From contig JAPLNJ010000380.1 of assembly GCA_026692885.1 (NCBI GenBank), positions 1-22,956 of the forward strand: a stretch of DNA of 22,956 nucleotides, read 5' to 3'. Origin of the DNA: Planctomycetota bacterium (GTDB lineage Bacteria; Planctomycetota; Planctomycetia; Pirellulales; Pirellulaceae). The stretch's first letter is position 1; every line of letters begins with the position of its first letter. Made by a program: the position numbers and the translations under genes. The notes below the pieces were generated by a model that did no database searches, was not told the origin of the DNA, and worked only from the letters and a program-made list of their open reading frames with translations. Positions 1 to 6,511 of this stretch are shown here, in pieces.

Positions 1-510
1 CCTGGGTTGTGAGAGGATTGAGAACACCAGCCCTGAAGGGGCGCAACAAGCCTTGGCCGCATCGGACGAACGATGCATGTGGGATGAACCGATTTGTTTC
101 GCCCTTTCAGGGCTGCCATGTTAAATCGAACCCGTACCCAGGGCGTCGCTCTGCGGCTGTCGCCGCGACGCTCTGCCCTGGGCTGATTTGTTTTGGCCCC
201 TTTGGGGGGAAGGAGTCGTGGATAATCCACAGGTTCTCGCCCTGAAGGGGCAGCCACATAGTAGCCCAGGGCAAAGCGTAGCGGCGTTAGCCGCGTAGCG
301 CCGCCCTGGGTTATGAGAGGATTGAGAACACCAGCCCGGAAGGGGCGCAACAAGCCTTGGCCGCATCGGACGAACGATGCGTGTGGGATGAATCGATTTG
401 TTTCGCCCTTTCAGGGCTGCCACATTGAATCGAACCCGTACCCAGGGCGTCGCTCTGCGGGTGTCTCCGCGACGCTCTGCCCTGGCTGATTTGTTTTGGC
501 CCCTTTGGGG
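1..510. repeat. Two direct copies of a ~207-bp palindrome-rich non-coding repeat
   Basis: Copy one (1-207) and copy two (305-510) are nearly identical, offset by 304 bases. Each holds a CCCTGAAGGGGC or CCCGGAAGGGGC motif, the mirror motif GCCCTTTCAGGGC, and an inverted arm pair built on CCCAGGGCGTCGC and GCGACGCTCTGCCCTGGG. The spacer 208-304 adds another CCCTGAAGGGGC and a GTAGCGGCGTTAGCCGCGTAGCG palindrome-like run. Open frames here run on both strands and are translations of the repeat, with no recognisable protein. The rest of the gap to the first gene (511-679) shows nothing I can assign. Copy one may begin before the window. Confidence 0.85.
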
Positions 511-679
511 CGGAAGAGTAGTTGGTACGCGACATCTCCGTTGACTCTGGCGACAGAATGAAACACGGCATGATGACATTGCGGGATGCGAAGGAGGACT
601 GTGGTCAAAGTCGCTGCATGATTCGGGTGGAGTGTTCGGTGCGGATGGATTCAGGTCAGCGTATCGCGGGAGTTCTCTC

Positions 680-1552
680 ATGAAGTCGAGGCTGTTATAC
701 CCAGAACTGTATTACATGGCGTACTCGCATACCTTGAACGCTTGGTCGCAGGCGAAGGTACCGACGAAGCAACTTGCCCTTAGCACGCAGGTCCTGCGAA
801 GCGTTCCGCTCAGCTACCACAAGCAGATGGTCACGGCGGCTGAGGCGCGTACCGTTTCGAAGTTGGATTCAGAAAACCGCTGGACGGGATCGCGGCCTGC
901 CAAGGAAGGTCGAGAAGGTACGGGCGGGCTCTACCTGAGCATGCACTTTCAGGCGTTGCGCGGCGAGTTACTGCACTACGGAGTGCTTGACCTATCCGCA
1001 GCCAAGCGGGGCCGGCATCAGAATACTGACAAAGGGCCTGGCGGAGCGCGGTTGCATCCCAGTCTGGGACAGGTGGACCGCGTCGATGAAAGGAATATTT
1101 CTGCGACCCGGCGAATCTTCTTGTTCAAGACCATCCAGCCCGTTGAGGTCGCTGATTTTTCCAACGCATCGGGAAACGGCGAACAGTTCGTGCATGACCT
1201 GGGCCAGAAGGATGAAATCCTGAGAGCCTTGGAGAAGGCCGGCTATGGGACGGTCGAGGAAGCCTACGCCGCGAGTGCAGACCATAGTTTCGACCGGGGG
1301 CTGGGAAACGCGATTTACGACGGTCAGCTGCAGAAGGGGGGCCTCGGCGGCATGCTTGCCTCGACGGTGCGAGACGCGGAAGTACCCCAGCTCTACATGG
1401 GGGATAACTTGGTTCTGTTCAACGTCGCAGGGATACCCGAGCGGAAACTGCGAGTCAGCCAAGAATTCGTGTTCTACCGGGATAGCGCTACGACATACTT
1501 TTACGACGAGCTGGAACGGATTGTCGACAAGAGCTGCTCGTCCGGTGGCTAA
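680..1552 (+). CDS. RES-domain protein, putative NAD-degrading toxin or T6SS cargo
   Basis: A 290-aa protein. The start at 680 is preferred over an in-frame ATG at 632 because GGGAG lies 7 bases upstream of it. The RES signature is visible in order: Arg67 in NRW, Tyr85 in GGLYLS, Glu96 in ALRGEL, and Ser228 in GGMLASTVR, followed by GDNLVLFN at 241-248. These correspond to the Arg, Tyr, Glu and Ser positions conserved in RES toxins such as MbcT, which break down NAD in the cytoplasm. RES toxins are usually shorter and sit next to an Xre-type antitoxin. No such gene is present here; a membrane protein gene follows 85 bases downstream and T6SS genes follow that. A role as a secreted effector is inference from position. 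It has no signal peptide. Confidence 0.6.
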   Translation: MKSRLLYPELYYMAYSHTLNAWSQAKVPTKQLALSTQVLRSVPLSYHKQMVTAAEARTVSKLDSENRWTGSRPAKEGREGTGGLYLSMHFQALRGELLHYGVLDLSAAKRGRHQNTDKGPGGARLHPSLGQVDRVDERNISATRRIFLFKTIQPVEVADFSNASGNGEQFVHDLGQKDEILRALEKAGYGTVEEAYAASADHSFDRGLGNAIYDGQLQKGGLGGMLASTVRDAEVPQLYMGDNLVLFNVAGIPERKLRVSQEFVFYRDSATTYFYDELERIVDKSCSSGG

Positions 1553-1637
1553 CTCGGGTTGGGCATAGCACCGCAGGTGTTGTGGGGCTGCCGGTACGGA
1601 AGAGAATCTTCTCATCACTATTCATGAGCTTTACACT

Positions 1638-2714
1638 ATGGCTGGCAAGAACGCTAAACCCCTCAACGGGAACGATTTCGAGCAATCAACCACAAAGCGG
1701 ACCGACAATCAGCCGTCGAGGCCATTGGGCACCGCCGGACGGAGCAAGACGCAGGAAATTCGGGCGGCCGAGGTTCGCCTCGGTAAGGCCGTTCATGGCC
1801 TGGTATTCAATCTGCTCCCAGATCCATCGAACCCGTATCAATGGACCGACAGCATGCTCGTCGCGGCGTTATTGAAAGACGATATTTTCGAAGACGTGCT
1901 CAAGAAGTACGCTGAGTCCGTAGCCAACGGCACGATTGCCGTCTCTACCAAGGGACAGGTGTCCGGCTCGGTCGGTTTGGAAACCGCGCCTCAGAAGCTG
2001 AGGGAGGCGGGTCTTTCCGTCCTGAAGGAACGAGTGGTCAATTTGCCACAAGTACAGAAGGTGAAGAAGGCGGCGACGGAACTGAAGTCGCTCTACGTGT
2101 CGGAAGTGACGTCCGTGTTTCATAAGAACGATTGGAGCCAAATCTGCGTCGTCGTCGCAACCGGGATAATTGGAGCGGGAATTGTCGCGGGTTTCGTAGA
2201 CGTCGTTAACAAGACCAAGAACGACAAAGTCGCAGGAGCGGTCAGTACTCTTGTCAACTGGACCCCCACGACGATTTATGAAGTCGGAGATCTCCAGGCG
2301 ACCAAATGGAAGGTCAAAGTCGAGAAATCGGATATCGAGTGGAAGCCGTCGCAGGGCACGTGGAAAGCATCCCTTTTTGCGTCCGGCGAGTGGCAAGTCC
2401 GCAAGGATCTGACGCTTAAGGGGCGAATGGAGGTGTCGGGAAGCCAAAAAGGCGTCGGAGGAAATGCATCGGTCGGTGCGACATTTCTTCTCGGGTACAA
2501 GTATTTGGAATCCGTGAGTATCGATGGTATCATGCGCCCCGCAGGAAACTATGAGATCGTGGGCAAATTAAACAAGAAGGTCGTTGTCGGCGAACAGAGT
2601 CGTTTCGACCTGTTTGTGGGCGTGAAGTACCAGGGACGCTACCAAGGCGCGCCGGACCGGGAGAAAGGGGCAGGACTCGCTGGCATCGCTGGATTCGAAT
2701 TGAAACTTGATTGA
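1638..2714 (+). CDS. Unrecognised protein with one membrane segment and beta-rich C-terminus
   Basis: A 358-aa protein of no family I recognise. Residues 1-45 are polar and probably disordered, 45-165 look helical, and a single hydrophobic segment lies at about 168-190 (ICVVVATGIIGAGIVAGF). Residues 220-358 are a run of alternating polar and hydrophobic residues rich in Trp, Tyr, Phe, Gly and Lys, and the protein ends on an aromatic-aliphatic strand. This resembles a beta-barrel or lipid-binding fold. The ribosome site is weak. It lies between the RES-domain gene and the FHA/DUF4123-like gene on the same strand. It could be a pore-forming cargo, a membrane-anchored immunity protein or a structural partner; the sequence does not decide. 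The 250 bases after it hold no clear gene, only a 33-codon open stretch. Confidence 0.75.
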   Translation: MAGKNAKPLNGNDFEQSTTKRTDNQPSRPLGTAGRSKTQEIRAAEVRLGKAVHGLVFNLLPDPSNPYQWTDSMLVAALLKDDIFEDVLKKYAESVANGTIAVSTKGQVSGSVGLETAPQKLREAGLSVLKERVVNLPQVQKVKKAATELKSLYVSEVTSVFHKNDWSQICVVVATGIIGAGIVAGFVDVVNKTKNDKVAGAVSTLVNWTPTTIYEVGDLQATKWKVKVEKSDIEWKPSQGTWKASLFASGEWQVRKDLTLKGRMEVSGSQKGVGGNASVGATFLLGYKYLESVSIDGIMRPAGNYEIVGKLNKKVVVGEQSRFDLFVGVKYQGRYQGAPDREKGAGLAGIAGFELKLD

Positions 2715-2964
2715 CCGATGTTCGCACCTGGCCTGAGAAGATCATGAACCGTTTACGTGCTGATAGGACGGGGTTTCCTTGGTTGATCACGATGCCTGAG
2801 GCATTTTCCGTTCGTGGAGGATGATCTCGAGCGACTGCGTGAGGTGGACGATGCTGGTCAGCTCGGCAGACGCGGCGAGATCTGGCGGGTTGTCGCCGTG
2901 ACGGAACCTGATTAAACCAAGTCCCTGTCGAGAGCATCGTCCGTGTCATGGGAACTATCACGCC

Positions 2965-4494
2965 ATGCCAGTCGTTCTGGAGATTGAAACCGGACCGCAG
3001 AGTGGGCGCAAGACCTTGCTGCGTACGGGGCAGTCGTTGGAAGTGGGGCGCGGCGAAGAGACAGACTTCCCGGTCCCCAGCGACCCGCTAATCTCGCGGC
3101 GGCATTTCCAGGTCGCCTGTAAACCCGCGGAATGCCTCGTACGAGATCTGGGCAGTAGCAATGGGACCTTCCTCAACGGAGAGCGAATGGCCGAGGCACT
3201 GCTGTGCGATGGCGACCGGATTCGGGCCGGAAACACATTGTTCGTGGTGCGAATCCAAGTACCGATGGTGTCCGTCTCGCCGTCGGCTCTGATAACCGCC
3301 GACACCGAGAATCCGCATCGCGCAGAGGGCCGGACTGACGGGAACCACGCGGCGGCGGCGGGGCTGACGGACCTCACGCCCCCCATCGCTTCGCAAACCC
3401 AAACACGCACGGCCTTCGCGGTTCCTGCAGCCAGGATTCACGACGCCTCAGCGCCGTTGCCGGCCCTGCCGGACGAGCTGCCTCCCTTCTCGGAAGATTC
3501 ACGACATCTGCAGTCGGTGATCCTCGAAACGGTCTTCCCCGACCAGCGGCGACGGCGCTGGCAGCTGCGCGCTGGTCAGGCGGCTACCGTAGGCTGTGGG
3601 GCCGACGCGGATTTCGTCGTGGACGCCGACCGGACTATGTCCAGTATCCACTTCGAACTCTCCACGACCACGGAGACTTGTTGGATCCGGGATCGACAGA
3701 GTCACCTGGGTACTTTGGTCAACGGGCAGCCGGTGCAGGCGGGGATCCTGTATCACCGCGACCGCATTCGCGCTGGTCAGTCTGAGTTCGTCGTGGCGAT
3801 CCAGGGAGGCAAGCGGGCCCCTGCCGATCCACGCGACCGCCGTGGGGGCGAGTTCGTCCTGGATGCGCGCCCGGACCCGACGTGTCGGCCTGGGTTCATC
3901 CAAGAGACGTGCCCTTCGGGGCTGACGGTATTCCGCGGAATCGGTGCGGATCTCAAGCCCGCGCGCGTCGCGAGATTGCTGGCCCGGGCCGCCCCGTTGT
4001 ACGCCCTGGCAGACTTCGGGCGCGCCTCGCTCCCCTTGCCCGCGGACCTCAAGGAGCCGAGCCTGATCTACGATTGCCTGCCGGCGGAATTCGCCGGCGA
4101 ATCGTCCCCGCTGTTGGTTGCCGACCTGGATCTCCGTGAACTGGATGCTGTGATCGCGGCCGCTTGGGGACAGGATGCGCTAGTTTGCCTGCTCTCGCGG
4201 CAGCCGAAGCCCGCACTCTTGGAGCAACTGCGAACACTGGCGCACGCCTCGTTGCCCACGGGAGAGGCAATTCCAGACGGCTCATGCCTTGGTTTCTGCT
4301 GGCCCTCGGTCCTGGAATTGCTCCTGTCGCACACACCATCCGACAACGTTGGGCGTCTGCTGCCGGGTGTCGAAGCCTACCTACTGGAAGCTAAACCGCC
4401 GTACACGTGGCAGATCTTCGGGTTGGGGGCATTCTCGGCCGCCTTGGCGAGACTTGGATTTGTCCAGCAGGCAAGGCCTGGCACGCCAACTTGA
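2965..4494 (+). CDS. Double-FHA protein with DUF4123-like C-terminus, T6SS-associated
   Basis: A 509-aa protein. FHA domain 1 (about residues 3-95) shows the full phosphothreonine-binding pattern: GRG, SRRHF and SSNGTFLNG. FHA domain 2 (about 180-275) keeps the fold but is degenerate in the binding loops (VGCGADAD, SSIHFEL, SHLGTLVNG), so it may no longer bind phosphopeptide. A Pro/Ala-rich linker joins them. Residues about 300-505 (APLYALADFGRAS, SLIYDCLP, SSPLLVADL, then a late GFCWPSVLELLL) match the pattern of DUF4123, the effector-chaperone/adaptor family that loads cargo onto VgrG or Hcp. FHA proteins (TagH/Fha type) are regular T6SS parts. It precedes hcp by 170 bases, in which a 7-bp hairpin (4606-4623) lies. 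The FHA assignment is firm, the DUF4123 one moderate. Confidence 0.8.
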   Translation: MPVVLEIETGPQSGRKTLLRTGQSLEVGRGEETDFPVPSDPLISRRHFQVACKPAECLVRDLGSSNGTFLNGERMAEALLCDGDRIRAGNTLFVVRIQVPMVSVSPSALITADTENPHRAEGRTDGNHAAAAGLTDLTPPIASQTQTRTAFAVPAARIHDASAPLPALPDELPPFSEDSRHLQSVILETVFPDQRRRRWQLRAGQAATVGCGADADFVVDADRTMSSIHFELSTTTETCWIRDRQSHLGTLVNGQPVQAGILYHRDRIRAGQSEFVVAIQGGKRAPADPRDRRGGEFVLDARPDPTCRPGFIQETCPSGLTVFRGIGADLKPARVARLLARAAPLYALADFGRASLPLPADLKEPSLIYDCLPAEFAGESSPLLVADLDLRELDAVIAAAWGQDALVCLLSRQPKPALLEQLRTLAHASLPTGEAIPDGSCLGFCWPSVLELLLSHTPSDNVGRLLPGVEAYLLEAKPPYTWQIFGLGAFSAALARLGFVQQARPGTPT

Positions 4495-4664
4495 GTGGCT
4501 GCCCGAACACGGAGGAAAATTTCCGAGCGGTGGCCAAAATCGACGCAACTTTTCTGTGAGCACTACGAGAACAGTAGCGGCGGGGCAAGAACATCCTGGA
4601 GGCTGGCGGGAATCGGTTCCCGCGACCCGCGTGACATCCTCAAACTGTTTCAAGGAGAAGCGAC

Positions 4665-5147
4665 ATGGCACTGTTTATCAAGTTCGACGGAATCGAGGGC
4701 GAAGCAAATGACAAAGACCACAAGGGGTGGACCGATTTGCAGTCCTTCAGCTGGGGCCTGCACAAGGCCGGAGCCGGAGCGACCGGCCAGACCCGCCGCC
4801 GCGGCGTGGTAACCGTGGAAGACGTGGTCTGCACGAAGGAATACGACAAATCCAGCCCGAAGCTCGCCGAAGCCATCTGCCTTGGCAAGGTCTTCCCCAA
4901 AGTGGAAATCCACGACTCGACCACCTACGGCGATGGGAACCGTGCGGTATTCCTGAAGTACGAGCTGAAGAACGTCATGGTCAGCTCGATGAACACGTCC
5001 GCGGCGGGCAGTGGCGATGCCGTGCCCACCGATTCGTTCTCGCTGAACTTCGAAGAGGTGAAGCAGACCTACGTCGAATACGACGCGAAGGGTGGCAAGA
5101 AGGGCAACATAGAGATGACCTGGAAAGTCGAAGAAGGCACGAAGTAG
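4665..5147 (+). CDS. hcp: Hcp, T6SS tail-tube protein
   Basis: A 160-aa protein, the usual Hcp length. It begins MALFIKFDGIEGEA and continues with WTDLQSFSWGL, then VEDVVCTKEYDKSSPKLAEA and a C-terminal SFSLNFEEVKQTYVEY. This is the standard Hcp order: an N-terminal FxKxxGI(D/E)GE strand, a middle strand-helix region and a C-terminal strand ending in the tail-tube barrel. Hcp forms hexamer rings stacked into the tube that the sheath pushes out, and it can carry small effectors in its lumen. A strong ribosome site (AAGGAG, 7 bases before ATG) fits high expression. It is the last + strand gene before a convergent - strand pair. Confidence 0.95.
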   Translation: MALFIKFDGIEGEANDKDHKGWTDLQSFSWGLHKAGAGATGQTRRRGVVTVEDVVCTKEYDKSSPKLAEAICLGKVFPKVEIHDSTTYGDGNRAVFLKYELKNVMVSSMNTSAAGSGDAVPTDSFSLNFEEVKQTYVEYDAKGGKKGNIEMTWKVEEGTK

Positions 5148-5273
5148 TACTGCGGGCCTTAATCGTAATCTTGCGAAATGCTAGCAGTAGGTTGGGCCGG
5201 CTGTCCGACTGAAAATGCGACCTTGACAGGTAGACAGCGGCCCTTGCCACCCTCCTGCTTATCTTGCGCTGAC

Positions 5274-5350
5274 CCCACGGATGGCAAGGCCGGCCCACGG
5301 ATTTGTTCTTGTTCGGTCCTCATCCGTGGGTCGGCATTGCTATCCGTGGG
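5274..5350. terminator. Long palindrome between convergent hcp and 5377-6156 gene
   Basis: The arms at 5274-5302 and 5322-5350 are 29 bases each and match at 26 positions, around a 19-base loop. CCCACGGAT occurs twice in the left arm and ATCCGTGGG twice in the right, all centred on one point. The position between two convergent genes suits a two-way terminator. There is no U-tract, so it may instead be a palindromic repeat element. The rest of 5148-5376 has no gene. Confidence 0.5.
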
Positions 5351-5376
5351 AGAAACCACATCGGGACGAGCAATCG

Positions 5377-6156
5377 CTATTGGGGCAGCAGCCTTTCGTC
5401 GTGGCCCCGGACGATTTGGACCAGGCGATCGTGGAGCGGATCGCGCAGGTGGGCCAGATCCTCCAGTTGAACGACTTCCTCGAACACGTCCGCGCCGGAC
5501 AGTTCGGTGCTCTGAATGATCACGTCGTCGGTGGGACGGAGCGTCGAGATAGGCCCCGACACGCAGGTGACGGGCAAGTCGCCGAACTCTTCGATGCGAA
5601 TTGTGCTGACGGGAAAGCGGAGAGCTTCCAGGAGCCGGGTGATGCCAGGGCGTTTGGCGAGAGTCACGTGGAGCACCAGCATTTGCAGCACGCACTGCTG
5701 GACCTCGTTGCCCGTCGAGGTCCTGTAGCCGCCCGCCAGTTCCCGCAGCCGCTTGAGCCCGAAACCGGAAAATGCCAGCACCCACCGCAGCGGTGAACTG
5801 ACCAGGATCTTCTTGGACGTGGGTTCGTTGGTGGCGGTGTGCTCATAGTCGGCCGGGGTGAGATCCAGCGGGGTGTGCAGCACATCGACCGGGGTGTTTA
5901 GTTCTTTCGGCAGGCTCCACCGATTTTGGCGGGCCAGGGCCAGATACAGGCTCCTCAGCTCGTCGAACGCCTCCGCGTCGCCTTTAACGGACTGCTTCTC
6001 GCCGCCCCGCAAGTGCTGGCCGAACACGTTTCTCGGCTGGAGCAGCGGAGCCAACGTCGCCAAGTGGCTTTTCAAGTCCTGGCTCAGCAGTTCCGCGATC
6101 GCGCGGGTGATCTTTCTCAGGACCAGTAAGCGTGAGATATCCAGCGGTGGATTCAT
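5377..6156 (-). CDS. Unrecognised 259-aa protein downstream of tssC
   Basis: The frame is open up to 6345, but its first residues (MRNLMIKA) come from the inserted repeat element. The credible start is the ATG at 6154-6156 (MNPPLDISRLLVLRK), with GGGGAA a few bases upstream. It is a soluble protein with a helical first 80 residues (LLVLRKITRAIAELLSQDL, then DAEAFDELRSLYLALARQ) and a mixed alpha/beta remainder. It has no signal peptide or membrane segment. I do not recognise the family. It follows tssC on the same strand, with 355 bases between them widened by a 121-bp element plus its 9-bp duplication, so it was probably cotranscribed with tssC. A part in the same T6SS-like apparatus is inferred from position only. 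Confidence 0.65.
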   Translation of the reverse strand: MNPPLDISRLLVLRKITRAIAELLSQDLKSHLATLAPLLQPRNVFGQHLRGGEKQSVKGDAEAFDELRSLYLALARQNRWSLPKELNTPVDVLHTPLDLTPADYEHTATNEPTSKKILVSSPLRWVLAFSGFGLKRLRELAGGYRTSTGNEVQQCVLQMLVLHVTLAKRPGITRLLEALRFPVSTIRIEEFGDLPVTCVSGPISTLRPTDDVIIQSTELSGADVFEEVVQLEDLAHLRDPLHDRLVQIVRGHDERLLPQ

Positions 6157-6296
6157 GCCAGGTTCCCCAGTTCGACTGTGTGCGTTTGCCGGGTGTCTCG
6201 TCGACGGAGACACGAAACAACGCCAGCACCATACCAAGCAGCGGCCTTCGACACCAGTCTTTGAAGTTGCGTATTTCGACGAGAAGTAGCCAAATT

Positions 6297-6487
6297 CGTG
6301 AGAATTCGGAGGCTGCGGTGGGGCCTTGATCATAAGGTTGCGCATCCCGACGCGTCAGCGAGGAAGAACGGCGTTTCCTCGCTGACGCGTCGGGTTACGA
6401 TGATCCGCTGCTAGTGTTTTGCGTCACCTTATGATCAAGGCCCTGCGGTGGTCGTTGTCCCCCCGCGAAACACCCCGAATTCTCACG
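6297..6487. repeat. 13-bp inverted repeat split by a MITE-like insertion
   Basis: CGTGAGAATTCGG (6297-6309) and CCGAATTCTCACG (6475-6487) are perfect inverted copies. Removing the element and one copy of its target duplication brings them 35 bases apart. They would then form a stem-loop between tssC and the downstream gene, so the insertion landed in the loop of an existing hairpin. Confidence 0.7.
6322..6442. mobile_element. 121-bp MITE-like element with 9-bp target duplication
   Basis: The ends are inverted (GGCCTTGATCATAAGG and CCTTATGATCAAGGCC), and an inner hairpin is made of CCGACGCGTCAGCGAGGAA and its complement around GAACGGCG. It codes for nothing. The flanks 6313-6321 and 6443-6451 are identical (CTGCGGTGG), a perfect 9-bp duplication as left by DDE transposases with 9-bp staggered cuts. 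A second copy lies at 10900-11178. No transposase is in the window, so it would depend on one encoded elsewhere. Confidence 0.85.
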
Positions 6488-6511
6488 CATGCGGCTACGC
6501 ACAACTCCTAC

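Noticed and set aside
1..510. Possible CRISPR array
   Set aside because: Only two long copies with nearly the same intervening structure, no short repeat/spacer rhythm and no cas genes.
121..681. 186-aa open frame on the - strand in the first repeats
   Set aside because: It translates the repeat unit twice over (GRRXAAXAATLCPG-like text) and is rich in Arg and Pro; repeat-derived, not a gene.
2814..2914. 33-codon + strand frame between the membrane protein and the FHA gene
   Set aside because: The text is fairly protein-like (LERLREVDDAGQLGRRGE), but it is too short, has no family and no clear start, so I did not call it.
6157..6345. N-terminal extension of the 259-aa protein starting in the MITE-like element
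   Set aside because: The extra residues come from the inserted element and a spacer. The inner ATG at 6156 begins the plausible protein.
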